From positions 9,081,535-9,145,534 of the forward strand of contig OZ026607.1 of NCBI GenBank assembly GCA_964020085.1: a DNA stretch of 64,000 nt, written 5' to 3'. The DNA is from Micromussa lordhowensis. Its lineage: Eukaryota; Cnidaria; Anthozoa; Scleractinia; Lobophylliidae. The notes under the pieces are model-generated. The model did not search any database. It saw only the letters and a program-made list of their open reading frames with translations, and was not told the DNA's origin. This document shows positions 57,222 through 64,000 of the stretch, piece by piece (position 1 is the stretch's first letter; each line of letters begins with the position of its first letter). The position numbers were made by a program, and so were the translations under genes.

Positions 57222-57935
57222 TTACCTTTTTTTTTTTTTTTTTCCCCTGCCCCAAGTACCAATAAAAGGTGGTGGAGCCATAGGCATTCCCATACGAGGA
57301 CCTCCTCCTCCATTTGATCTTGGACTGCCCATTCTAGGAGCTCCACCTTTTATACTTCCTCCTTTTAATGCATCAATAAGCATTGGAATACCAATACTAG
57401 CTATTAACGTTCCAATACCATTACCTACTTGTCGTTGTGTCAGTCGGAAAAGTAAGTCTTCTCCAACTTTATGAGCTCGGGCTAAATCCCCTATTTGTCC
57501 TTTAGTCAGTAGATCACCCAATTGAGCTAACATAAATAGTTTATTATTTGGTACTTGATACATTTGTCCGCCACTAATTTTCTTAACTATTTGACTAGCA
57601 CCTTCAGAAGCTAACCCTGCTAGAGCAGACAATCCTAGTGTTTTACCGATAGTTGGTGCTACATTCTTTAATACTGGCAATATTGAGCTAAAGATACCAG
57701 ACCCAGTTTGTCGCCTGATATTATACTTTGATATAGTAATTACCATTCCTCGATTAGCTGTTTTGGCCTTAGCGAGTCTCTTAACAGTATTCATTGGTAC
57801 CATAAGAACATCGGAACCACTTAACGCATTTTTACTTAAGCGTAAACTTATTTCTTCTCTGTTTCTGTAAGCATTAGATAGTTTTCGTTTTTGCCCTTCA
57901 GAAAGTTTGACAGAAATTTGATGTAGTTCAGTCAT
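57222..57935 (-). CDS. Conserved hydrophobic Polinton virion-type protein
   Basis: 237 residues. The N-terminus (about 1-70, KLSEGQKRKLSNAYRNRE) is basic. The middle has a hydrophobic, Gly-rich segment (FSSILPVLKNVAPTIGK and TLGLSALAGLASEGA, about 80-115) and a second one near 175-195 (GTLIASIGIPMLIDAL). The tail is Gly/Met/Pro-rich and ends in poly-Lys. I recall proteins of this design in many animal Polintons, probably a minor virion component acting on membranes, as adenovirus pVI does; the function is inferred. The start follows ATATATA. The poly-Lys end is encoded by an A17 tract that overlaps the extended frame of the protease. Confidence 0.75.
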   Translation of the reverse strand: MTELHQISVKLSEGQKRKLSNAYRNREEISLRLSKNALSGSDVLMVPMNTVKRLAKAKTANRGMVITISKYNIRRQTGSGIFSSILPVLKNVAPTIGKTLGLSALAGLASEGASQIVKKISGGQMYQVPNNKLFMLAQLGDLLTKGQIGDLARAHKVGEDLLFRLTQRQVGNGIGTLIASIGIPMLIDALKGGSIKGGAPRMGSPRSNGGGGPRMGMPMAPPPFIGTWGRGKKKKKR

Positions 57936-57978
57936 TATATATTATTTATGGACTTTTTTTAAATTCATAAATAATATT

Positions 57979-58017
57979 TAGTCTATGACTTTGGAATAGT
58001 CTATGACTTTGGAATAG
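57979..58017 (+). repeat. 18-bp tandem duplication between genes
   Basis: TAGTCTATGACTTTGGAA occurs twice in direct succession (57979-57996 and 57997-58014) in the 92-bp gap behind the SSB-like gene. No function evident. Confidence 0.85.
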
Positions 58018-58027
58018 TTGTTATTAA

Positions 58028-58741
58028 TCAGATCCAATAGTCAACTTCTTCATCTTCTTCTTCATCATCATCTAAGAGAAACTTATCGAAAATATTTTCT
58101 TCCTCTAGAAATGTTACTTGCATTATTTTTGGTTTTAAAGTAGCTCCAAAATTTCCAGTTGTTATAGAAAACCAGGCAGCAATAAATTTAACTGTATTTC
58201 GCGGACCTATTTCTTCTGTTTCAATCTTTTCTTTATCCCATGTAAAAAATGTTGTAAATAGTTTGTCATTGCGATAAAAAAAATTAAACTCCATCTTTGA
58301 TGGGTAATCTGTATACATTCTTTTTTCATTAACAATTATATATGGTTTTCTACAAATTCTTTTCCAAGAACCTCCTTGTCCATATTCATCATATCCCTCT
58401 ACAACCTCTCTTGGTATTTCTTCATCATTAAAAGAATGAATATAATCAATGAAGAATTGGTCTAATTCTTTAGCTTTTTTTAGATATTCACCCTCACAAT
58501 TAATTTGCATACTAGTACCTTGGTACTTACCATCTTCATCATATTTTTCTCTTGAACCGAATTGTGTAAATCCTTCATATTTAACAAACAATGGCTTTCG
58601 ATTGTATAATATTCCTATCTGTGCTCCATTATGCTTATTTGGTTTTGGTTTTGTAAAAGTTATCTTTGAAGGGTCAATATGAAGAAAATCGACTATTTGT
58701 TCTTTTTCTGCTCTTTCATTCTGACTCTCTTTAACTCTCAT
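58028..58741 (-). CDS. Putative single-stranded DNA-binding protein with acidic tail
   Basis: 237 residues, intact. An OB-fold-like body is suggested by alternating beta stretches: GAQIGILYNRKPLFVKYEG, a conserved FGSREKYDEDGKYQGTSMQ, and GPRNTVKFIAAWFSITTG. The protein ends in a run of Asp/Glu with an aromatic end (DDDEEEDEEVDYWI). Acidic tails ending in an aromatic residue are typical of replicative SSBs such as T7 gp2.5. The body also resembles uncharacterised giant-virus families (DUF5871 type) that have been linked to T7-like SSBs; this match is from memory. An SSB would fit protein-primed strand-displacement replication. The start follows TAATATATG. Confidence 0.55.
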   Translation of the reverse strand: MRVKESQNERAEKEQIVDFLHIDPSKITFTKPKPNKHNGAQIGILYNRKPLFVKYEGFTQFGSREKYDEDGKYQGTSMQINCEGEYLKKAKELDQFFIDYIHSFNDEEIPREVVEGYDEYGQGGSWKRICRKPYIIVNEKRMYTDYPSKMEFNFFYRNDKLFTTFFTWDKEKIETEEIGPRNTVKFIAAWFSITTGNFGATLKPKIMQVTFLEEENIFDKFLLDDDEEEDEEVDYWI

Positions 58742-58798
58742 ATATTATATTAAAATATTTTTTTTCTAAATATATTTATTTTTTTATTTTTTTTTAGA

Positions 58799-60043
58799 CT
58801 ATACAATAACTAATTGATCTCCCACCTTATCAACAACAACATCTTCTTCATAGAGAACAATTGCATGCACTCGGAAATCAGCAGCTGCGGCTTGTGAGAG
58901 GCGAAATCTTATGTTAAGTTGCTTTGGATCTCTGCTTACCTGTTCTGTTTGATAAGTTAAATCAAAATATAACATTGGGTAAAGACTCGAAAAATTACTG
59001 ATATTGAGCTGAGTACCTGTATTATAATCATTCTTTTTCCATGAATAATTCATTAAATCATAATAGATTCTTGTTTTACTTTCTGTATCATATTCAAGTT
59101 CTGGATAGAAGACACCATTACCATATTCAAGACGACATGTGCTAAGATGACTATTATTGTTAGCAGCATTAAGTTTAAAAGTATCAAAAATATAAGGATT
59201 TGCTGACATATCATTTGTCTTAAGTCTCTGGAAGTAGAGGAAAACATGTTGTACTTTATCAATACTAGCTGAGATTCTGAAATCACCACTGTTTCTGGTA
59301 GTATCTGAAGTTTGGTACATTTCTTTGAGGTATTTCCATTTACTGGGTTTTTGGTATTCACTGATGAATTTAGTCATAAGAGCATCTTTTGGTTCTAGTC
59401 GTGGTACCCATAGATAAAAACGATCAATTACTAATCTCAATGTATCAACTGCCCCATATAAGACTTCAGCGTCTGGTGTCAGTTCTATTTCAAATTGGAG
59501 ATCCATTGGAGGTAACAATCGTCCTTCTAATTCTTCGAAAAAAGAATACCTATTTAATGGTATACTTGTATTAACATGAGCTCTGTTAGCTGTTAATAAA
59601 CGCCTACTTTCCAAACCAGTGTTTGTATCATCTGAAGTGGCATCTGTATCTAAATACCATAAGCTATTTTTGGCTGTACTACGCCCAAAATCATCTGAAT
59701 ATTCTAAAAGATTTTTTGCAAAAGTTACAAGATGAAGATTATCAGTGTCATAGACGATTTTTCCTGCACTCTTTATTACCATATGCTTAATTAATGAATG
59801 CGATCCATTAACAATTGTTGTTCTGGCGTCTGCATTGTCTCCACCATTTGCTCGAAGGTCTAATTTGAATCGCACTTCAAAAAAGGCGTTAAACCAATCA
59901 AGCATAATACCACGATCAGTAACATGAAATTTGTATCCTTTCTTATTTTGCTCTTGAGTATTGGCAGGAGCTCTTATAGCGTCTTGAAGACGAAATTGAA
60001 CTAGTTCGTTTCTCTGAACATTCTCTGGTGATCTAAATGCCAT
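58799..60043 (-). CDS. MCP: Major capsid protein (double jelly roll)
   Basis: 414 residues, the size of the Polinton PY/MCP class. It forms the hexon-like capsid shell. The sequence is beta-rich throughout, with a typical N-terminal layout (FHVTDRGIMLDWFNAFFEVRF), a mid-protein IPLNRYSFFEELEGRLLPP at about 160-180 at the junction between the two jelly rolls, and a C-terminal strand set (YPMLYFDLTYQ, IRFRLSQAAAADFRVHAIVLYEED). Assignment rests on these features and on its place between other virion genes. The start follows AAATATATAATGG. Intact. Confidence 0.85.
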   Translation of the reverse strand: MAFRSPENVQRNELVQFRLQDAIRAPANTQEQNKKGYKFHVTDRGIMLDWFNAFFEVRFKLDLRANGGDNADARTTIVNGSHSLIKHMVIKSAGKIVYDTDNLHLVTFAKNLLEYSDDFGRSTAKNSLWYLDTDATSDDTNTGLESRRLLTANRAHVNTSIPLNRYSFFEELEGRLLPPMDLQFEIELTPDAEVLYGAVDTLRLVIDRFYLWVPRLEPKDALMTKFISEYQKPSKWKYLKEMYQTSDTTRNSGDFRISASIDKVQHVFLYFQRLKTNDMSANPYIFDTFKLNAANNNSHLSTCRLEYGNGVFYPELEYDTESKTRIYYDLMNYSWKKNDYNTGTQLNISNFSSLYPMLYFDLTYQTEQVSRDPKQLNIRFRLSQAAAADFRVHAIVLYEEDVVVDKVGDQLVIV

Positions 60044-60072
60044 TATATATTTTTTATCAGATTTTTTTTTCT

Positions 60073-60453
60073 TTAAGATCGCGCTATAAGATTATTAATC
60101 AGTGTATAAACTTCCTCCTGCGTTTTTGGCTTTTCTCTACCAGGCTTTGAATTTGTTGACTTTGTTGACTTTGTTGCTTTTTTAGATCCTGAGGACAGCC
60201 TTTTTCGGATAAGCTCACCAGATCGCTCTATAACTTTATCAGCAGCCTTTTTACCAACTCGTTCTCCCGCATGAGCGACACCAGCTTGTATTGCTTTTTT
60301 AGCAAATGGTTTTAAAACCTGTCCAGTTAAAGCACTAGCTACCTTTTTTAGTGGTTTCATAAGATTATCTACTATAATTCCATTGCCGCGGTGTTTGTAG
60401 ACATATCGTCCCGTTCTTGGGTGATAAATCTTTTTGAACTCTCTTGACTTCAT
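60073..60453 (-). CDS. Basic core-like protein
   Basis: 126 residues, very Lys/Arg-rich. It begins MKSREFKKIYHPRTGRYVYK, has an amphipathic helical middle (VASALTGQVLKPFAKKAIQAG) and a Ser/Lys/Thr-rich tail. It sits between the two capsid genes. Adintoviruses and adenoviruses carry small basic core proteins (VII/X type) in similar positions, so a genome-condensing role is plausible but inferred. The start follows GGTTATATG. Confidence 0.65.
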   Translation of the reverse strand: MKSREFKKIYHPRTGRYVYKHRGNGIIVDNLMKPLKKVASALTGQVLKPFAKKAIQAGVAHAGERVGKKAADKVIERSGELIRKRLSSGSKKATKSTKSTNSKPGREKPKTQEEVYTLINNLIARS

Positions 60454-60459
60454 ATAACC

Positions 60460-61227
60460 TTAGAATGGAACTTTTTTTAAGATTAATGAAAATGCTGTGT
60501 CAGCATGATTTAAATAGACTGGTCTTCTTAAACCATCAGTTAAATAGATTCGAACGCTTGAAACTCTTGTTTTATTGATAGGATTAAATATAACACGACG
60601 CGGTTCAAGTGTAAAATTGTAAGAAGGTCTCAGCGTTCCTGTACCAAAACTAAAAACAATATCTGATTCTCTCCCATCTACTAATGAATCAGAGACTAAA
60701 TCACAATGAATATTTAAGACATCTGTATCTTCTGATAGGTTAGGTATCTTAGTACTAACGTTTCTCTCATCTCTTAAGATCACCTTATCGAATCCTATTA
60801 GTTTACCAAAATTAGATTTACGCAGGTCAAGCTGATAGTTAGCGTCTAAAGTCACTAAGACTCTAAAAGTTGGTTCATCAAAAGTCACCGTAATTGGAAA
60901 TTCTTCATCACCATCACCGCGGACTGTTTTAGTCTTTTCCTTAATGTAATTATCAATATCAGTGTAATCCCAAACTCCTTTTGGAAAATCAATATCTGTA
61001 AATGTTTTCCCACCGTCTTTACTGTAAGCTATCTTTTGATTGCTATAACCAGAATTTATATTTGTCCATGTAAAAGCCATTGAAATAATTTTATTAAAAC
61101 CAATATACCAAATCCCATCACTGTGTTCATATTCCAGCGTTCTAGAAAACCTTGTAGTAAAATCACCAGGTCGATTACCAGGTTCATCTTTAACTGCAAA
61201 ACTGCTTAATGAGATTTCTCTCTCCAT
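60460..61227 (-). CDS. mCP: Minor capsid (penton) protein, single jelly roll
   Basis: 255 residues, the size and position of the Polinton PX/minor capsid protein that forms the vertices. Predicted almost wholly as beta strands (FNKIISMAFTWTNIN, ITVTFDEPTFRVLVTLD, YNFTLEPRRVIFNPIN). The N-terminal MEREISLSSFAVKDEPGNRPGDF and the C-terminal RVSSVRIYLTDGLRRPV fit this class from memory. Ends 6 bp before the basic core-like gene starts. Start motif AGTATATGG. Intact. Confidence 0.8.
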   Translation of the reverse strand: MEREISLSSFAVKDEPGNRPGDFTTRFSRTLEYEHSDGIWYIGFNKIISMAFTWTNINSGYSNQKIAYSKDGGKTFTDIDFPKGVWDYTDIDNYIKEKTKTVRGDGDEEFPITVTFDEPTFRVLVTLDANYQLDLRKSNFGKLIGFDKVILRDERNVSTKIPNLSEDTDVLNIHCDLVSDSLVDGRESDIVFSFGTGTLRPSYNFTLEPRRVIFNPINKTRVSSVRIYLTDGLRRPVYLNHADTAFSLILKKVPF

Positions 61228-61249
61228 ATACTAATGTAAATAATATTTA

Positions 61250-62275
61250 CTAAACCCCGAAATATTTTTTCACTAACTTTTGATATTGCGACTTATTTAT
61301 TGATTTTGTTCTTAATAGAGCGTCTAAGATAGTTTGACCCATATTTCTCATCTTGACACTTGTATTGCCTGCTTCCATTTCGCCAATAATTAGTGTTAAT
61401 TTCTTTAGTAATTCTTGAGCATCATTATAGAAATAGACACCACTTCCCCTCTTGACGCCACTTCCCTTTGTACTTTTCTTTTTCTGTACTTTTAGATAGT
61501 CTCTATATTCTTGAATAGGTTTTAGTCTACTATCAGCAAATTTATGAGCCATATCCTTTTCTCGCTCTAGCTTTTCTATTACATCTTTTGGCAATCCTTT
61601 TTTTATGGCTTGTTTTAGTCTATTAGTTGTATTTGTCTTAAATTTACTTGTAATACTGCTTATTTCAGAATTTGCTCTTTTTATGTTACTCTCGAGATAT
61701 TTACTACGTTTAACTGGTGTCATTTCTGGTTGGGATAATCTCATTTCAACATCATCATAGTTAGGAAGATTTGCACTATCTAAAATTCTATTAATATCTC
61801 CTCTATCTAAATCTTCATCATCATCAGGTGGTGATTCAATTGCTAAAGGTCCTTCTTCCACAAAAGAATATTCTGGTGGTAAAGATTCATCTCCTCTCCA
61901 AAAACTAGGATCCATTTCATATTTTGGTGGCGCGCCTTTAGGTATTATTTGTTTTTCTGCCTGGGGCGCTACGTAATCTTGGAGATCTAATAATCCTTCC
62001 ACATCCATATCTTCATATGGATCTACTTCAGGTGCATAATCAATTTCATCTGGTTTACCTGCGGGGGCAGGACGTATTCTCATTTGCGGTCTATTCTTAG
62101 GCTTTTGTGCCCTTAAACCCTCTATGATTTCATCAAGTCTAAAAGATTTTGTTATCCTTGCGTCAGAGGTCTTACTCTTTATCTTCTCTTCAGTGATCTC
62201 ATCATATAGCTGATTCTTCATCTTTCCAGTCTCTGTCCGCTTCTGAGCTAATCGTTTCCAATTTGAGAGACTCAT
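61250..62275 (-). CDS. Polinton virion-associated protein with PPxY motifs
   Basis: 341 residues. A Lys/Arg-rich N-terminus is followed by an acidic, Pro-rich disordered region (about 80-170) and a helical second half. The last 70 residues (VYFYNDAQELLKKLTLIIGE... SINKSQYQKLVKKYF) are a conserved module I remember from many Polintons. Two PPxY motifs lie in the disordered part: APPKYEM (about 115) and LPPEYSF (about 132). PPxY binds WW domains of NEDD4-type ubiquitin ligases and is used by several viruses; adenovirus pVI has one. The protein is probably a minor or scaffolding virion component (inferred). The start motif TATTATATG faces the ATPase promoter. Confidence 0.7.
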   Translation of the reverse strand: MSLSNWKRLAQKRTETGKMKNQLYDEITEEKIKSKTSDARITKSFRLDEIIEGLRAQKPKNRPQMRIRPAPAGKPDEIDYAPEVDPYEDMDVEGLLDLQDYVAPQAEKQIIPKGAPPKYEMDPSFWRGDESLPPEYSFVEEGPLAIESPPDDDEDLDRGDINRILDSANLPNYDDVEMRLSQPEMTPVKRSKYLESNIKRANSEISSITSKFKTNTTNRLKQAIKKGLPKDVIEKLEREKDMAHKFADSRLKPIQEYRDYLKVQKKKSTKGSGVKRGSGVYFYNDAQELLKKLTLIIGEMEAGNTSVKMRNMGQTILDALLRTKSINKSQYQKLVKKYFGV

Positions 62276-62345
62276 ATAATATTTATATTTTTTATATTAT
62301 GTGAAATAATATGCAACATTTATTAAAAAAATATTAATTATATAG
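62276..62345. promoter_or_regulatory. Divergent promoter region
   Basis: 70 bp, nearly all A/T, between the left-going virion genes and the right-going ATPase. Each side ends in the element's start motif: TATTATATG for the minus-strand gene and TTATATAG-ATG for the ATPase. Confidence 0.6.
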
Positions 62346-62981
62346 ATGAAAATTCCTAATTATGATTCAGCTTCTAATAATGACCGCAATTTCAAACGAC
62401 TGCTACCTTATATGCCTTCAGACACTTTTCGAATGTTAATTTGTGGACCAAGCGGTTGTGGTAAAACTAACGTTCTTATGCATATGCTTTATAATCTACT
62501 CTACTATGATAAGATTTACTTGTTTTCTAAAAATCTCGAGCAACCGAAGTACAGACAACTATTAGAAACATTTCGACCCATTTCAGAAGAGGCTGGTTAT
62601 GATGTTATAGAAGAGAGCAATAGTGATGTCATTCCTCTAGAAAGCCTAGATAATGATAATCAAAAAATAGTTATCTTTGATGACTACGCTTGTGAAAGAA
62701 ACCAAAAACCACTCATTGAATATTTTGTTGGTGGTCGTCATAAAAATTGTAGTGTAATCTATTTAAGTCAATCTTATTATCTCACTCCCAAAGACATCAG
62801 GTTGAATTGCTCTCATTTTTGTATTTTTGACTCTCCAAGTAATGCAGAGACAGCAAGAATGTGTAAAGAAGTCAATGTACCTAAGAAGCGATTCGAGAGT
62901 GCGACTAGTGAGCCTTATAGTTTTGCGTACATTGATAAGACAAAAAAGACAATCAGAAAAAATTTCAATGAAAATATATAG
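62346..62981 (+). CDS. ATP: Packaging ATPase (FtsK/HerA, A32-like)
   Basis: 211 residues, typical for Polintons. It pumps the genome into the preformed capsid. Walker A is GPSGCGKTNV (about residues 34-43) and Walker B is KIVIFDDYA (about 107-115). The sensor segment SVIYLSQSYY follows, then LNCSHFCIFDSPS. The gene is divergent from the virion block and starts at an ATG after TTATATAG. The next gene starts one base after its stop. Confidence 0.95.
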   Translation: MKIPNYDSASNNDRNFKRLLPYMPSDTFRMLICGPSGCGKTNVLMHMLYNLLYYDKIYLFSKNLEQPKYRQLLETFRPISEEAGYDVIEESNSDVIPLESLDNDNQKIVIFDDYACERNQKPLIEYFVGGRHKNCSVIYLSQSYYLTPKDIRLNCSHFCIFDSPSNAETARMCKEVNVPKKRFESATSEPYSFAYIDKTKKTIRKNFNENI

Positions 62982-62982
62982 G

Positions 62983-63330
62983 ATGGATAATGGAAATGGT
63001 AATGACAATGGCAATGGTAATGGTAATGTTAATGAAAAAGTAAATGATAAAGAAGAATGTAAGAGACTAACAAATTCAATAATAGTTGATTTGTCAGAAA
63101 TGGATTTTTATTATGAAAATATTAGTGCTATGCTACTAAAACTAAAATCAATTGAGGAAAAGTACAACGAAGTTATTGACGATAGAATATTGTCGTTAAC
63201 TAAAAGTCTTTATAGCTTACATATCGATTATTTGAGAGACACATCTGAATCTGAAGATTCTGAAGATTTTAATATTCATCGGAAAATGTTACGTCTTAAG
63301 GGTCTGGAAGTAGAAGAAGAAGAAATTTAA
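62983..63330 (+). CDS. Small Asn/Gly-rich protein with acidic tail
   Basis: 115 residues from the ATG at 62983, one base after the ATPase stop. I chose this start because it follows ATATATAGG, part of which lies in the ATPase's last codons; the frame upstream is a shadow of the ATPase gene. It opens with a low-complexity Gly/Asn stretch (MDNGNGNDNGNGNGN), then a helical, coiled-coil-like region (MDFYYENISAMLLKLKSIEE) and an acidic end (EVEEEEI). No family recognised. Its place before the fibre gene suggests a virion or assembly role, without direct evidence. Confidence 0.65.
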   Translation: MDNGNGNDNGNGNGNVNEKVNDKEECKRLTNSIIVDLSEMDFYYENISAMLLKLKSIEEKYNEVIDDRILSLTKSLYSLHIDYLRDTSESEDSEDFNIHRKMLRLKGLEVEEEEI

Positions 63331-63345
63331 TTTAGTATATTATAT

Positions 63346-64000
63346 ATGGGTGTTACTAATGGACAACTTGAATCACCATCAGCAACTGGTAAAGGTGAAA
63401 AAGGTGATCCTGGTTTACCTGGAATTGGATTTAGTCTAACTGATGATGGTAATTTTGACATTGATAGTAAGCGATTAACTGAAGTAGCCCTTCCTATCGA
63501 TAAAAATGATGCAGCTACAAAGGAGTATGTAGATAATAACCTACTAGCTATTGATTTGTCACCTTATCTGAAAAGAGATGGAACAACTTCAATGACTGGT
63601 CATTTAAATATGAATAATCATAAGATTAGTGATTTAGAAGATGCTACGGATGATAATGATGCTGTACCTCTAAAACAATTAAAGGAGATGACAACAGATC
63701 ATAGGACAAATTATCATTTGCAACCTAGTTTTACTTTTTATAAAGATTTTGGTGATAAAGCAGAATGTACTAAAGGATCTATACCTATTCCTGGGCACAC
63801 TGATCATTTTGAACTATTAGAAGCGCCTCGAGAAGGGGCGCAATCTGGTTATGCTTATTCTACTGTTCGACTAGTGAACAATTTAGAAATAGATCCTAAT
63901 TATTCTATCGTTTTTGAAATATTTGGATATGATGGAACAAATATAGTTACAGATGGTGATTCAGATAGGCTATTATTTACAAATGTCACTGGTAATGCAA
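63346..64000 (+). CDS. Collagen-like / phage-tail-fibre-like protein, cut by window edge
   Basis: Open from the ATG at 63346 to the window end (218 codons, no stop). After MGVTNGQLESPSATG comes a short collagen-type stretch (GKGEKGDPGLPGIG). Next are two linker modules known from tail fibres, of the type LPIDKNDAATKEYVDNN and GHLNMNNHKISDLEDATD followed by DAVPLKQL, and then a beta-rich region that may be the start of a receptor-binding head. These features point to a trimeric attachment fibre. The start follows TATTATAT. The C-terminal part is outside the window. Confidence 0.8.
   Translation, partial: MGVTNGQLESPSATGKGEKGDPGLPGIGFSLTDDGNFDIDSKRLTEVALPIDKNDAATKEYVDNNLLAIDLSPYLKRDGTTSMTGHLNMNNHKISDLEDATDDNDAVPLKQLKEMTTDHRTNYHLQPSFTFYKDFGDKAECTKGSIPIPGHTDHFELLEAPREGAQSGYAYSTVRLVNNLEIDPNYSIVFEIFGYDGTNIVTDGDSDRLLFTNVTGNA

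Larger units (their letters stand above)
48746..64000. mobile_element. Polinton/Maverick (adintovirus-like) element, right end outside window
   Basis: At least 15.2 kb carrying the diagnostic Polinton set: protein-primed DNA polymerase B, DDE integrase, adenain-like protease, FtsK/HerA-type packaging ATPase, major and minor capsid proteins. The left end begins AGTAGTGTAGG or, three bases later, AGTGTAGG; Polintons start with 5'-AG. It lies exactly where the helicase reading frame breaks. All large genes are open with no stops or frameshifts, suggesting a young and possibly competent copy. The right terminal inverted repeat and the 6-bp target duplication cannot be tested here. Confidence 0.95.

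Noticed and set aside
57196..57474. 92-codon plus-strand ORF rich in Pro and Phe
   Set aside because: Antisense shadow of the Gly/Pro-rich tail of the 57222-57935 gene.
59053..59361. 102-codon minus-strand ORF in the capsid gene
   Set aside because: Alternate frame of the major capsid gene.
62827..62982. N-terminal extension of the small plus-strand gene into the ATPase
   Set aside because: It uses the ATPase's alternate frame; the ATG at 62983 has the common start motif and follows the ATPase stop.

Overview
This is a eukaryotic, almost certainly animal, genomic window. It has a spliceosomal-type intron, tRNA-derived Pol III elements, an alpha-kinase, a long satellite array and a Polinton/Maverick. 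I favour a cnidarian (coral or anemone), because the flanking gene fragments look like families I remember as expanded there; that assignment is an inference.

Layout. (1) 1-42887: a head-to-tail array of 14 full units and one truncated unit of about 2.87 kb, open at the left edge. Units are nearly identical, carry no convincing protein gene, and each holds a candidate ~177-nt Pol III RNA gene (A box, B box, three stems, T6 terminator). Most also hold a 93-bp hairpin. Unit variants occur in blocks, as expected of unequal exchange and gene conversion. (2) 42888-48745: a mosaic of host and mobile debris. It contains a minisatellite running into a 200-N assembly gap, an exon of an unrecognised gene, two inverted copies of the 5' end of a transposase gene flanking a frameshifted alpha-kinase and a degenerate SINE, and then a spliced gene for an SF3-type (parvovirus NS1/papillomavirus E1-like) replicative helicase. 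(3) 48746-64000: a Polinton/Maverick (adintovirus-like) element inserted into that helicase gene just after Walker B. It starts AG... as Polintons do and runs off the right edge, so its right terminus is not visible.

The Polinton looks intact. From the left it encodes a poxvirus VLTF3-like late transcription factor, a small acidic Ser/Glu-repeat protein, protein-primed DNA polymerase B, a small C2H2 protein, a zinc-ribbon + phospholipase A2 + DDE integrase + chromodomain protein, a second zinc-ribbon protein, a small divergent coiled-coil protein, an adenain-like protease, a hydrophobic virion-type protein, a putative SSB with acidic tail, a double-jelly-roll major capsid protein, a basic core-like protein, a minor (penton) capsid protein, a PPxY-bearing virion-type protein, then divergently the packaging ATPase, a small Asn/Gly-rich protein and a collagen-like fibre gene cut by the window edge. 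Together these cover replication, integration, virion assembly, maturation, packaging and attachment.

The most notable signal is an AT-rich motif, TATATA followed by 0-3 bases and then the ATG, directly abutting the start codon of nearly every Polinton gene on both strands. Together with the VLTF3-like factor it suggests a virus-encoded late transcription programme. The protease is the clear exception: it lacks the motif and follows an A17 tract in the upstream ORF that could permit -1 frameshifting.
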